This document shows positions 18,435 to 29,666 of a stretch of 64,000 nucleotides of DNA, piece after piece. How positions within the stretch are numbered: the first letter of the stretch is position 1; every line of letters starts with the position of its first letter. Made by a program: the position numbers and the translations under genes. Source of the stretch: Arthrobacter sp. B1805 (GTDB taxonomy: Bacteria; Actinomycetota; Actinomycetes; Actinomycetales; Micrococcaceae); NCBI RefSeq assembly GCF_002929745.1, contig NZ_PJIQ01000001.1, forward strand, positions 360,850 through 424,849. Direction: 5' to 3'. The notes beneath the pieces are model-generated. The model saw nothing but the letters and a program-made list of their open reading frames with translations, did not search any database and had not been told where the DNA came from.

Positions 18435-18535
18435 GACGTCGATTCTGGCACGGCAAGGAGCGGACGCGGGTCCGACGGTGCTGAAGAGCAGGAAGGACCG
18501 CCACCGACGGAGCGGCAGCGGTCCCTCCACCAGGA

Positions 18536-20026
18536 TCAGTCGGAGCCGGACACGACGGCGGGACCGCTGGAGCCGTTCATGCTCGGCTTGTCCGCGTTCT
18601 TCAGCAGATCACCCAGCAGCGCTATGATGTCGAGGCCCGTGGTGTCCTTCACCATCTGCGTGGTCTGGTGGACACCGCTGGAGACATTCTTGCTGAGCTG
18701 GCCCGCACCGTCGTTCGAGACGACGGTCATGGTATCGATCGCCGCCATCGGTGCTGCGATCTCGCGGGCCATCGCGGGCAGGACCTCGAGGACCTTCGAC
18801 AGGATGGCTGCCTGGTTGAACTTCTCGTAGGCCTCGGCCTGCGCGGCGATACCTGCGGCTTCCGCCTTTCCCCGCGCCTCCGTCGAGCCGGCCTCGGCCT
18901 GACCCCGCGAAGCGATAACAGCGGCATCGGCGCGGCCCTTCGCCTCGTCGATAGCAGCCTCGGCGGTACCGCGTGCGGTGTTCGCGGCGGCGTCCGCCTC
19001 GGCCGCCACGCGGTCACCCTCGGCAACCAGTTTGCGGCGCGCGAGGTCGACGCGCGCCTCGATCTCGGTCGCTTCCGAAGCGCGACGTCGTTCCTCGAGC
19101 TTTGCGTCGGCTTGCTGGATGAGGCGGTACTTCTCGGCATCCGCCGGCTTGCGCACCTCGGTGTCGAGTTCGCGTTCGCGAAGCTCGGAGCGGCGCTGCG
19201 CAACCTGCTGCTCGCGCATGATTACCTGCTCCTGCTGTTCCGCCTGAGCGAGAGGGCCGGCCGCGTCAGCGCGGGCCTGGCGGGCGTCGGCCTCTTCCTT
19301 CAGCTCCGCGCGGCGGATGATCAGCTGCTGCTGGGCGAGTGCCACCTGCTCGTCGGAGAGCGCGCGGGCCTGCTCGGATTCCTGCATCGAACGTGCCTCG
19401 GCGATCTTCGCGTTGCGTTCCGCGAGGGCGGCCTCCGGGCGGCCGAGGTTCTTCAGGTATCCGGAGTCGTCATCCACCGACTGAATCTGGAAGGTATCGA
19501 TCTCCAGGCCCTGGTTGTGCATGGAGTGCTCCGCCTCCTCCTTCACGCTCTTCGCGAAGGTGGCGCGGTCACGGATGATCGACTCCACGGTCAGCGTGCC
19601 GACGATGGAGCGCAGCGAGCCCGAGAGGGTCTCCTGGGTGTAGTGGTCGATGGCGTCCTGCTGGTTGAGGAAGCGCTGGGCCGCCTTGCGGACGGCGTCC
19701 GCATCACCACCCACCTTGACCTGGGCCACTCCCGTGAGGTGGAGCTTGATGCCGTTCTTGGAGATGCCCTCGATGCGCAGGGAGACCTGGCGGGAAGCGA
19801 GGGACAGCGGATAGGCCCGCTGGGAGAACGGATTGATGAAGATGCGGCCGAAGACAACGCGCTGGCTGTCCGGATCCGGCTGCCCCTTGCTGTCCTTGGA
19901 CGAGATGATGAGCGCCTGGTCCGGGCTCGCGATGTGCAGAGCCATGCGGGCGAGCACGATGGCGACGACGATGGCGACGAGCAATACCACCGCGCCGATG
20001 ATGAGCGGGATGAACGTGAGATCCAC
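18536..20026 (-). CDS. Flotillin-like SPFH/Band 7 protein
   Basis: 496 residues. One N-terminal transmembrane helix (about residues 5-27, FIPLIIGAVVLLVAIVVAIVL split around the membrane), an SPFH domain (about 30-200), a long Ala/Glu/Arg-rich coiled coil with repeated EAEA-type segments (about 215-410), and a C-terminal part ending GSSGPAVVSGSD. This matches flotillins, which scaffold membrane microdomains and influence wall synthesis and fluidity. GTG start at 20026 follows AAAGGG. The nearby PBP lipoprotein gene on the same strand fits a cell-envelope theme. Confidence 0.9.
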   Translation of the reverse strand: MDLTFIPLIIGAVVLLVAIVVAIVLARMALHIASPDQALIISSKDSKGQPDPDSQRVVFGRIFINPFSQRAYPLSLASRQVSLRIEGISKNGIKLHLTGVAQVKVGGDADAVRKAAQRFLNQQDAIDHYTQETLSGSLRSIVGTLTVESIIRDRATFAKSVKEEAEHSMHNQGLEIDTFQIQSVDDDSGYLKNLGRPEAALAERNAKIAEARSMQESEQARALSDEQVALAQQQLIIRRAELKEEADARQARADAAGPLAQAEQQEQVIMREQQVAQRRSELRERELDTEVRKPADAEKYRLIQQADAKLEERRRASEATEIEARVDLARRKLVAEGDRVAAEADAAANTARGTAEAAIDEAKGRADAAVIASRGQAEAGSTEARGKAEAAGIAAQAEAYEKFNQAAILSKVLEVLPAMAREIAAPMAAIDTMTVVSNDGAGQLSKNVSSGVHQTTQMVKDTTGLDIIALLGDLLKNADKPSMNGSSGPAVVSGSD

Positions 20027-20054
20027 TGCGACCCTTTCAACGGTCTTCGAATTG

Positions 20055-20083
20055 CCTCCGGCGCAGCTTCTGCCCGCCGGAGG
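20055..20083 (-). terminator. Possible terminator hairpin after the PBP gene
   Basis: Perfect 9-bp stem CCTCCGGCG / CGCCGGAGG with an 11-nt loop, 86 bases after the PBP stop and before the flotillin start. No U-tract is seen, so the terminator role is tentative. Confidence 0.4.
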
Positions 20084-20168
20084 ATGATCAAGCTACTGCA
20101 AGCACTGTGTGATCTGACCCCCATGTCATTCGAAGTGGATAACCCGCGACCCCGGCGGACGCTGAGTC

Positions 20169-22160
20169 CTACCGCGCGGCCGCTCCGGCGAGAAACGCCT
20201 GCATCAGCGGGCCCCCCGAGGTCGATCCGAGTTCGCCCTCCTCGACGAACACCGCCACGGCGAGGTCACCCTGCAGGGCGACGACCCACGCGTGCGTCCG
20301 CGGGGGATCCTCGCTGCCGAACTCGGCAGTACCGGTCTTCGCGAGCACGGGCTCGCCCGGAACGTCCCGCAGCAGCTGGGCGCCACCCTGCGCGACGACG
20401 GCGGCCATGAGCGTCTTGAGCGTGTCCGATTCCGCGGCCGTGAAGCTGCTCGGCGCAGCGTCCCCGGACGGCTCGGTATCGGCGGAAGCACTCGCCCTCG
20501 CGTCGTCGGAAGGCGCCTGGCTCGCGGCGGCGCTCTCCGAGCCGGGTTCGAGCTCGGTGGACTCACCGGGCGCCAGGAGCGTCGGCGTGATGCGCGAGCC
20601 GGCTCCGACGGAGGCGGCCATCGTGGCGAGGGAGAGTGGCGAGACGAGTACCTCTCCCTGCCCGATCATCGCGGCGGCATGTGCTGTTCCTTCGGCCTCG
20701 CTCGGGACGGAACCGAAGAAGGCGGGCGTGCCGATGCTGGCCTCGACGCCGATTCCGAGGTCGGTGGCGGCCTTCGCGAGGTCGGCCTGGGTGATCTCGC
20801 CCCGCGCGGAGATGAATCCCGTGTTGCAGGACTGGGCGAAGGTCTCGAGAAGCGGGATGGTGCCGATGAACTGGGCGGGGTAGGTGCTGGCATTGTTGAA
20901 CCGCCGGCCGTCCACGGTGACCTCCTCGGCACATTCCGTGGGCGACTGGGGCGTGAAACCGTTGCGCAGGAGGGCGAGGCTCGTGGCCACCTTGAACGTG
21001 GAGCCTGGAGGGTACTGGCCGAGGAGCGCGGTCTGCAGGCCCTCGCTGCCCGGCCCGTTGGCCGCGGCGAGGATCTCGCCGGTGCTGGGGCGGATCGCCA
21101 CGATCGACGACGCCGAGGGCTCGTCTGCGAGCACTTCCTCGCCCAGGGCCTGCAGCCCCGGGTCGAGCGTTGTCGCGAGGTCCTCGCCGTCGACCGGGGG
21201 TTTCGCGAAGAGCCGCTGCGTCGGTTGTCCCGGGGCTTCCACGGCGACGGCATTGACCTCGAGGCCGGGCGTGCCCCCGAGGTGGGCGTTGTGCTGCAAC
21301 TGCAGCCCGCTGATCCCTGTGATGTCGCCGGCCCTGACGGCGCCGCCGGACTGCTCCACCAGTTCCTCGGTGGCTTCGCCGACGCTGCCGAGGAGCTCGC
21401 GTGCGAAGTTGCGGGTCGGGGCGAGTTCCAGTGTGTCGGCCTGGCCGAGGGCTCCCGGGATGGCAGCGATCTGGGCATCGGTCACGGTCCTGGTCGCGTC
21501 GTCACGCAGGACGAGGGCCACGACGAACGCTTCCGCTCCCGCGGACAGCACCTGTTCCTCGTAGGCGGCCGGATCGAGCTCGAGCAGCGTTGCGAGGGCG
21601 CGTGCCGAAGCGCCCTGTTGCTCCTCGGGAACGCGCGTCTTGTCGATGCCGACCCGGACGACGGGCCGCTTGGTGACGATGACCTCGCCGCCCGCTCCGG
21701 TGATCTCCCCACGATCCGCCGGCACGCTGGTCAGGGTCAGCTTCTCGTCCGGCATGAGGTTCGGGACGAAGACGGCGGGTTCCCAGGCTGCCTGCCAGAC
21801 GTCCTCGACGCGCGTGAGCTCCGCCGTCGTGCTGTAGGTCCAGTCCTGATCGGTGTCGTCGAGGTCCCATGTGTAGTCGAGGGTCGCGGTCGCGCTGTCA
21901 TCACCGGTCTCCTCGACGCCGGCGACCTCGACCTGCGGTGCCTGCGGCCCGAAGCCTTCGGTGATCGTGGCGAGCTGGCCGGTCACCTCGGCGGGTTCCA
22001 CGGAGGTGAAGGCGGACTGCCCGACGTCGAGCTGGGCCAGTCCCTCGGCGAGCGTGCTTGCGGCGTCCTCGGCGGTCGGACCGTCATCGGTGCACCCCGC
22101 TAGCGTGAGGGCCAGGACTGCAGTAGTCAGGACACAGGTGGCGCGCTGGTATTTCCCCAT
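20169..22160 (-). CDS. Lipoprotein class B penicillin-binding protein (MecA-N/NTF2-like + transpeptidase)
   Basis: 663 residues. Lipoprotein signal peptide with lipobox LTLAGC (Cys 23), an NTF2-like N-terminal domain (about 30-145), a PBP dimerisation domain, and a C-terminal transpeptidase domain with STFK (about residue 386), SCN (about 444) and KTGT (about 606). It cross-links peptidoglycan outside the membrane. A Ser/Ala/Asp-rich insertion (ASQAPSDDARASASADTE) lies within the transpeptidase domain. The start is placed at the ATG at 22160 next to the signal peptide; in-frame starts at 22169 and 22184 are also possible because none has a strong ribosome site. Confidence 0.92.
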   Translation of the reverse strand: MGKYQRATCVLTTAVLALTLAGCTDDGPTAEDAASTLAEGLAQLDVGQSAFTSVEPAEVTGQLATITEGFGPQAPQVEVAGVEETGDDSATATLDYTWDLDDTDQDWTYSTTAELTRVEDVWQAAWEPAVFVPNLMPDEKLTLTSVPADRGEITGAGGEVIVTKRPVVRVGIDKTRVPEEQQGASARALATLLELDPAAYEEQVLSAGAEAFVVALVLRDDATRTVTDAQIAAIPGALGQADTLELAPTRNFARELLGSVGEATEELVEQSGGAVRAGDITGISGLQLQHNAHLGGTPGLEVNAVAVEAPGQPTQRLFAKPPVDGEDLATTLDPGLQALGEEVLADEPSASSIVAIRPSTGEILAAANGPGSEGLQTALLGQYPPGSTFKVATSLALLRNGFTPQSPTECAEEVTVDGRRFNNASTYPAQFIGTIPLLETFAQSCNTGFISARGEITQADLAKAATDLGIGVEASIGTPAFFGSVPSEAEGTAHAAAMIGQGEVLVSPLSLATMAASVGAGSRITPTLLAPGESTELEPGSESAAASQAPSDDARASASADTEPSGDAAPSSFTAAESDTLKTLMAAVVAQGGAQLLRDVPGEPVLAKTGTAEFGSEDPPRTHAWVVALQGDLAVAVFVEEGELGSTSGGPLMQAFLAGAAAR

Positions 22161-22180
22161 AGGGCCCATTATGTCCGAGA

Positions 22181-22210
22181 ACACCTGACGCCCCCTTGCG
22201 GGGGAGGTGT
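22181..22210. other. Bulged hairpin upstream of the PBP gene
   Basis: ACACCT and AGGTGT pair outside CCCCC-TTGC-GGGGG, with a 4-nt bulge (GACG). It lies just upstream of the PBP start, so on the minus strand it would be in the leader of that mRNA. Role unknown. Confidence 0.4.
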
Positions 22211-22254
22211 GCCGCGGAGGGGAATCTCAACGCCGGTGTTGCCGGCGCCGTCGG

Positions 22255-22290
22255 TATATCGGGCGTACTGGCCCCAGATTGCCCGATATA
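22255..22290. promoter_or_regulatory. 10-bp dyad upstream of the clpB promoter
   Basis: Perfect inverted repeat TATATCGGGC-N16-GCCCGATATA, ending 8 bases before the predicted -35 of clpB. It is unlike HAIR and could be a site for a second regulator of clpB or of the divergent PBP gene. Confidence 0.5.
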
Positions 22291-22297
22291 GGAGGGC

Positions 22298-22327
22298 TTG
22301 CCAAACCTCGGTGTGATGGAATAATTT
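22298..22327 (+). promoter_or_regulatory. Predicted clpB promoter
   Basis: TTGCCA at 22298-22303, then 17-18 bases, then ATAATTT at 22321-22327. The HAIR repeat starts 14 bases further on, around the predicted transcription start, a position suited to repression. Confidence 0.55.
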
Positions 22328-22340
22328 CTCCCCGGGCAAA

Positions 22341-22361
22341 GTTGAGTCAAGTACACTCAAC
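22341..22361. promoter_or_regulatory. HAIR operator 3 (HspR site) upstream of clpB
   Basis: Perfect inverted repeat GTTGAGT-N7-ACTCAAC, 41 bases before the clpB start codon. It is the most symmetric of the three HAIR sites in the window and puts clpB under HspR, as known in Streptomyces and mycobacteria. Confidence 0.9.
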
Positions 22362-22402
22362 ATGATCGAGGATTCCCCCTGTCGGAGAGAAAGGAACCGC
22401 GC

Positions 22403-25021
<2,619 letters not shown>

Positions 25022-25036
25022 TCCCGGCCCGGATGA

Positions 25037-25070
25037 ACGAAGGGGAGGAACATGCGTTCCTCCCCTTCGT
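25037..25070. terminator. Terminator after clpB
   Basis: Perfect 15-bp stem ACGAAGGGGAGGAAC / GTTCCTCCCCTTCGT with an ATGC loop, 15 bases after the clpB stop. It lies between convergent genes and can act in both directions. Confidence 0.85.
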
Positions 25071-25091
25071 GCGTCCTGCCCCGGTGGAGAC

Positions 25092-26546
25092 TCAGGGATT
25101 GAGCAGGCTCTGGCTCACGGTGCCGCCGTTCTCGATGACGGCGAAGCAGTCCACCCTGCGGTCCCCGTCCGCCCAGGTCTCCGCCGTCGGGGTCGCGCGG
25201 AGCAGCGTGACGTCGAGCTCGTCCACGACGACCTCGGGATTGATGTCCGCGGAGGCCGCTGCGCAGGCGGCTTCCGCGCGCAGGCCCAGCTGGTCGCGGC
25301 CGGGGAACTCCGCCGCGTCCGGATAGCTCTCGCTGGCGAGGAGTTGGGCGTTGTGGGGCTCCGTGCAGTCGACCAGCACGGCATCCTCGGTGATGTCCGT
25401 GAAGTCGGCGAGACATTCACCGGCAGCCAGCGACGACGGATCGACGCGCCCTTCATCGCCGGACCCGCCGAACAGCGACACCAGGAGCCAGATGAGGAGC
25501 CCGACGAGCACGACGGCGCCCCCGAGAACGAGGAGTAGCGGCAGGTTGCTGCTCTTGGTCCGTGTCCGGTCCCGTTTGGGATGCCCGTCCGTCTCCTGAT
25601 CGACTCCGGAGGCTGACGGGATCCAGCTGCGGGGCCCGTCGATGTCGGCGTCAGGTGCCGGGGAAGGGCTGACAGCAGACGATCCGGTGCGGCCGACTGC
25701 ACCCGGATCGGTGCCCGGGTACAGCCCCGGGTGACCGAGCCCGGGCTCGCCGCCCTCGGGGGAGAACGCGTAGGGACCACCGACCGGACCGTCCGCGTCG
25801 TGGTCCGTCTCAAGGCCCTGGCCCTCGTGGTCCGCCTCCTGGCCCTCGTGGCCCTCATGGTTGTCCTGGGCCGACTGATCCAGCTCTTCTTCGCTCGCGC
25901 CGGGACGCGTGCGTGTCCCTGACGTCGCACCCTCCTCCATGGCGTCGCCGGATCCTCCTCCGGTATCGGGCATCTCCTCGCGCGAAGCGTCCGCATCGAG
26001 CTCGGGTGTCACGGACCGCTCGTCGCCCGTGTTCTCCGGTTCCCCGTCGAAAGGAGCGGCCGCGGCTGTGTCGAGGTCCGTCTGCGTGCCCGTGTCGGCG
26101 TCCTGATCCGTATCTCCCGCAGGGCCGCCCGGGGGAGCAGTGCCGTCCGGGGCCGCCTCGACGACGGGTGCGTCCGCGGGCATCGGACCACCGACGAGGG
26201 TCCCGGTCTTCTCCGCCTCGGCGGCCACGGCGCGGGCCTCGGCGGCCGCGTCCTCCAAGGACGCTGCTTCCGCCGTGTCGCTGCTGATCTGCGCGGGTTC
26301 GAGCGCAGGTTCTGCCAGATCCAGGGTGTCAGGCGATACCGACAGTTCCGGCTCCAGGGACTCGGCGGAGACCTCGCCGTCGTCCAGCACGACGTCGTCG
26401 GGATCGACCACGGTCGGGACGTCCTGAGCGGGCTCCTGACTAATCTCCTGCCTGGTTTCCTGCCCGCGCTCCTGCCCTGGACCCTGTCCGGGCTCCTGCG
26501 CGGGCCCCTGCCCGGGTCCCCCGGGTACCTGCTCCTCATTGCTCAT
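25092..26546 (-). CDS. Septum-formation family membrane protein with long acidic N-terminus
   Basis: 484 residues. The first ~350 are disordered, very acidic and low-complexity, opening with Gln/Gly/Pro/Glu repeats (PGQGPAQEPGQGPGQERGQE pattern). One transmembrane helix follows (LPLLLVLGGAVVLVGLLIWLL). The extracytoplasmic C-terminal domain has GECLADF, a CTEPHNAQ motif, a CAAASAD segment and GDRRVDCFA, fitting the Septum_form family, with four Cys likely in disulfides. The topology places the acidic part in the cytoplasm. Start at ATG 26546. The role in division is inferred from the family name only. Confidence 0.75.
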   Translation of the reverse strand: MSNEEQVPGGPGQGPAQEPGQGPGQERGQETRQEISQEPAQDVPTVVDPDDVVLDDGEVSAESLEPELSVSPDTLDLAEPALEPAQISSDTAEAASLEDAAAEARAVAAEAEKTGTLVGGPMPADAPVVEAAPDGTAPPGGPAGDTDQDADTGTQTDLDTAAAAPFDGEPENTGDERSVTPELDADASREEMPDTGGGSGDAMEEGATSGTRTRPGASEEELDQSAQDNHEGHEGQEADHEGQGLETDHDADGPVGGPYAFSPEGGEPGLGHPGLYPGTDPGAVGRTGSSAVSPSPAPDADIDGPRSWIPSASGVDQETDGHPKRDRTRTKSSNLPLLLVLGGAVVLVGLLIWLLVSLFGGSGDEGRVDPSSLAAGECLADFTDITEDAVLVDCTEPHNAQLLASESYPDAAEFPGRDQLGLRAEAACAAASADINPEVVVDELDVTLLRATPTAETWADGDRRVDCFAVIENGGTVSQSLLNP

Positions 26547-26848
26547 GGTGGGGCGCTGTCTCCTTGGATTCCTGGTGCCGCGAAGCCGGGGCTCTGGTCT
26601 GGCTTCGACTCTATCCAAGATCACCCGCACACGGGCCTAGGTGGAGCCGGTCACGTCATGTACTCCCCTGCACCAGTTCCCCCGCACGTGTCGTGGCTCC
26701 CACCTGATGGACAGGGCACTCGGATGCCACGGAAAGCATGTAACCTATAGTCACGACAAACTGACCAAATACTCCGGGGCCTCGCTGCAGCCTTGGGCCT
26801 CGTGCCCCAGTGACCACCTCCGGATCGACGCACAAAGGGGGTCACGCC
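26547..26848. other. Divergent intergenic region, no gene seen
   Basis: Separates the septum-formation family gene (minus) from DUF3073 (plus). A -10-like TATAGT lies at 26746-26751, but there is no matching -35. No palindrome of note and no open frame with genome-like codon use. Confidence 0.4.
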
Positions 26849-27088
26849 ATGGGGCGCGGCCGTCAAAAGGCAAAAGCTACCAAGCAGGCCCGGGACATGA
26901 AGTACTTCAGCCCGGCCACAGATTATTCGGCACTGCAGCGAGAGCTCACAGGCCCGGGTAGTCGCGCTTCCACTCGACGTACCGAACCTCTCGAGCCGGT
27001 TGAACCGGACTACTCGGAGTATGCGGACAAGTACGCCGATGAGCTCGACGACGACGGTGGGGAGAGCGGCACACGCCGCATCGGCTGA
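26849..27088 (+). CDS. DUF3073 family protein
   Basis: 79 residues: MGRGRQKAKATKQARDMKYFS is the hallmark N-terminus of DUF3073, a small, basic-then-acidic protein conserved in actinobacteria. The C-terminus is acidic (YADKYADELDDDGG). AAAGGGGG lies about 8 nt before the ATG at 26849. It is followed by an intrinsic terminator. Function unknown; the charge pattern suggests a nucleic acid-associated or disordered protein. Confidence 0.9.
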   Translation: MGRGRQKAKATKQARDMKYFSPATDYSALQRELTGPGSRASTRRTEPLEPVEPDYSEYADKYADELDDDGGESGTRRIG

Positions 27089-27119
27089 TTCAGGTCAGTC
27101 CTTCTTCTGTGAACCACAC

Positions 27120-27156
27120 ACGGCGCATCAGGTCCCTCGGGACGATGCGCCGTTTT
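27120..27156 (+). terminator. Terminator after DUF3073
   Basis: 10-bp stem ACGGCGCATC / GATGCGCCGT with an inner TCCC-TC-GGGA hairpin, followed by TTTT. It lies 31 bases after the stop codon, and the poly-T run is unusually good for this genome. Confidence 0.85.
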
Positions 27157-27195
27157 GTGTGTCCGGAAGTACTCGGCTGCCCTCCTCTCGCATGA

Positions 27196-28356
27196 TCAGG
27201 AGGGCGATGCGAGCAGGGGTCGAAAGGCGAGTTCCGCCGCGCCGACGAGCAGGAGCTCGGGGCCGAGCGTTGCACGGCGCACGGTGACTCCGCCGGCCAG
27301 TGCCCGCGCATTCACGGCGTCCCCGAGCTGATCGCCGTGGAAGCCGAAGAGGGAGCCGAGGAAACCTCCGAGGACGATCAGCTCCGGGTCGAAGATGTTG
27401 ACGAAATTCACCAGGGCGACGGCCAGGAGTTCCAGCTGTCGCTCTGCTTCGCGCCGGACCGCCGGGCCGGGATCGTCGGACAGCACTCCCTCGAGCGCCT
27501 CGATGCCGCCGCCTTGAAGGCCTGCGGCGTCGAGCAGGCGCTCAAGGCGCACCTCCGCATCGAGGCAGCCCGAGCGTCCGCAGTGGCACGGGCTCCCGCC
27601 GGGGCTTACGAGCGTGTGGCCCAACTCGCCCCCGTAGCCGCGGCTGCCCACCAGCTGGGTGCCACCGGCCACGACGCCGCCACCGATTCCACTCGCGCTT
27701 CCGTTGAGGTACACGGCATGACCCACGCCGAGCGCCGCGCCGAAGATGCTCTCAGCGAGGGAGCCGAGCGACGCATCGTTCGCGGCGACCGAGGGAAGGC
27801 CGAGCGCGGTTTCGAAGGGGCCCGTGAGGTCGGCGTTCCGCCAGCCCAAGTGTGGTGCGATGAGCACGCGGCCGGAGCCCGCATTGACTAGTCCGGGAAG
27901 GGCGATCCCCACGCCCACGATGCGATCGAGCCGATCGAGTGCGGGGGTCAAATCGGCCACGATGGCGCGCGTCAGCTGCACCGCATCGTCAAGGGTGGGC
28001 AGTCGACCGGTCTCGCGACGCACCCGCTCGTGCACTCGCCCTCCGAGTCCGACGACGCCGACGGTCAGCGCATCGATGTCAGGGTTCACCGCGATGACCG
28101 CCACGTCGGGATTCGCCTGCACGATGGGGCTCGGGCGCCCTACGCGCCCGCCCATCGCCGGCTCGGTCTCGCGTGCGAGCCCCTTCTCGACGAGCGCGGA
28201 CACCAGCGCACCGACGGTCGATCGGTTGAATCCGCTCCGCCGCGTCAACTCGGCGCGGGACAGCGGTCCGTTGCGGTGCACCATGGTCAGGATGTGGGAG
28301 AGGTTCTGGGTACGAAGACCCTCGGTGCCGTTCACCACGCCTGATAGCGACTGCAC
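27196..28356 (-). CDS. ROK family transcriptional regulator (XylR-like)
   Basis: 386 residues from the GTG at 28356 (AAGGAG about 11 nt upstream; longer starts are possible). The N-terminal winged HTH (LSRAELTRRSGFNRSTVGALVSALVEKG) is fused to a ROK sugar-kinase-like domain. The zinc-binding CHCGRSGCLDAE is present (about residues 265-277). The kinase-like ATP motif is degraded (VIAVNPDIDALTVGVV), as in ROK repressors that only sense sugar. Its position at the edge of the xylan locus and the inverted repeat on the xylA promoter make it a candidate xylose-responsive repressor. Confidence 0.85.
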   Translation of the reverse strand: MQSLSGVVNGTEGLRTQNLSHILTMVHRNGPLSRAELTRRSGFNRSTVGALVSALVEKGLARETEPAMGGRVGRPSPIVQANPDVAVIAVNPDIDALTVGVVGLGGRVHERVRRETGRLPTLDDAVQLTRAIVADLTPALDRLDRIVGVGIALPGLVNAGSGRVLIAPHLGWRNADLTGPFETALGLPSVAANDASLGSLAESIFGAALGVGHAVYLNGSASGIGGGVVAGGTQLVGSRGYGGELGHTLVSPGGSPCHCGRSGCLDAEVRLERLLDAAGLQGGGIEALEGVLSDDPGPAVRREAERQLELLAVALVNFVNIFDPELIVLGGFLGSLFGFHGDQLGDAVNARALAGGVTVRRATLGPELLLVGAAELAFRPLLASPS

Positions 28357-28442
28357 AGCCCTGCGTTCTCCTTCGTCCTGCAGGGGCCCTGGCGCACCTG
28401 GCACTGTCCTATCGTATCCAGACGAGGTTGCGGCCCCCCGGG

Positions 28443-29501
28443 TCAGGCCCGCTGCTCGGCGGCTCGCGCTGCCCGTCCTCTCGGCTCGGCCGGCGCCGCC
28501 GTGCTCTGCCGCACCACGAGGCTGACCGCGAGGTCCAGGCGCAGATTGTTCGGCCGTTCCCCGTCACGCAACCGGAGGACCATGCGCGTGGCCTCCTCCG
28601 CCATCTGGATCAGCGGCTGGTGCACCGTCGTCAGGGCCGGGCTGGACCACTGCGCGAGCTGCAGGTCGTCGTAGCCGACGATGGAGAGCTCATCCGGAAC
28701 CCGGATCCCTATCTGGCGTGCGGCGTCGAGCACTCCCAAAGCCTGGAGGTCACTGCCGGCGAAGATCGCCGTCGGGCGCTCAGGGCCGCGCAGGAGGGTG
28801 AAGGCGTGGTCGCGCCCGCCGTCGACGTGGAAGTTGCCGTACCGGATGAAGTCCGGCTCGATGGGCAGGGACGCCATATTCATCGCCGAGCGGTAGCCGT
28901 CGATCCGGGCGAGGGAGCACATCATGTCCTCGGGGCCGCTGATCGCCGCGATGCGGGTATGGCCGAGGTCGATCAGATGGCGGGTCGCGATCATCCCGCC
29001 CGACCAGTTGGCCGAGCCGACCGATGGAACGTCGGGGGCCGGGTCCCCGGCCGGGTCGATGATGACGAAGGGAATGGCGCGGGCATCGAGCTTCCTGCGG
29101 AACTCCTGTGGCAGGTCGGAGAAGACCAGGACGACGCCGGCCGGGCGCCTCGCCATCACTCCCTCGATCCACTCCGCTCCCGGGGCGTGCCGCGTGCCGG
29201 TCTCGGTGAGGACGACGCTCATGCCGTGCTCGCGCGCCACGTTCTCCACGCCGCGGATGAGTTCGAGCGCCCACGCGCTCTCGAGTTCGTGGAAGACGAG
29301 TTCGACGAGACCGGCTTTCGCTGCCGACACCTTGCGTCGGCGGTAGCCATGCTCCTCGAGGAGCTCCTCAACTTTCGCCCTGGTTTTCGGCGACACGTCG
29401 GCACGGCCGTTGAGAACTTTCGAGATAGTCGAGAGCGACACGCCTGCCGCCGTAGCCAGCTGGGCCAGTGTGACGCGCGGTTCTTCCGCCGGAATCGACA
29501 T
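28443..29501 (-). CDS. LacI-family regulator of the xylo-oligosaccharide importer (BxlR-like)
   Basis: 352 residues. N-terminal LacI HTH with recognition region AAGVSLSTISKVLNGRADV and the minor-groove hinge, then a periplasmic-binding-protein-like effector domain (VIIDPAGDP, SANWSGG, VGYDDLQLAQWSSPALTTV). Divergent from the ABC importer, with operator-like palindromes in the shared 165-bp gap, so a local repressor of the importer genes. It is clearly paralogous to the LacI protein at 39729-40748. Confidence 0.92.
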   Translation of the reverse strand: MSIPAEEPRVTLAQLATAAGVSLSTISKVLNGRADVSPKTRAKVEELLEEHGYRRRKVSAAKAGLVELVFHELESAWALELIRGVENVAREHGMSVVLTETGTRHAPGAEWIEGVMARRPAGVVLVFSDLPQEFRRKLDARAIPFVIIDPAGDPAPDVPSVGSANWSGGMIATRHLIDLGHTRIAAISGPEDMMCSLARIDGYRSAMNMASLPIEPDFIRYGNFHVDGGRDHAFTLLRGPERPTAIFAGSDLQALGVLDAARQIGIRVPDELSIVGYDDLQLAQWSSPALTTVHQPLIQMAEEATRMVLRLRDGERPNNLRLDLAVSLVVRQSTAAPAEPRGRAARAAEQRA

Positions 29502-29580
29502 GTCGACAGCTTACATCCGGGCATTGGGCCGAGAAGGAGCTGCCGTTCGCCTCGTCATGTGACCGCTCGCACACATGGTC

Positions 29581-29610
29581 TTGCGCATTCACGGTGTCGA
29601 TACATACACT
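29581..29610 (+). promoter_or_regulatory. Possible promoter of the ABC importer operon
   Basis: TTGCGC (29581-29586), 18 bases, TACACT (29605-29610). The -35 is weak. The palindromic operators lie immediately downstream, over the expected transcription start. Confidence 0.4.
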
Positions 29611-29626
29611 CATGCCATCACACAAC

Positions 29627-29653
29627 TTTCGATAATAACATCGAAACTTTCGA
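29627..29653. promoter_or_regulatory. LacI-type operators before the ABC importer
   Basis: Two overlapping palindromes: TTTCGAT-N6-ATCGAAA (29627-29646, perfect) and TCGAAA-C-TTTCGA (29641-29653, perfect). LacI regulators typically bind such short symmetric sites, and CGAAA motifs are known in front of Streptomyces xylanase genes. They overlie the start of the importer mRNA and face the divergent LacI gene. Confidence 0.75.
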
Positions 29654-29666
29654 GAGGCGTTCAACG

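Noticed and set aside
18668-20410. 580-codon plus-strand frame opposite the flotillin-like gene
   Set aside because: The flotillin reading carries a membrane helix, SPFH domain and coiled coil; the plus frame is a shadow of Ala/Glu-rich codons.
26746-26751. TATAGT as the -10 of the DUF3073 promoter
   Set aside because: No -35-like sequence at the right distance; kept only as a note in the intergenic entry.
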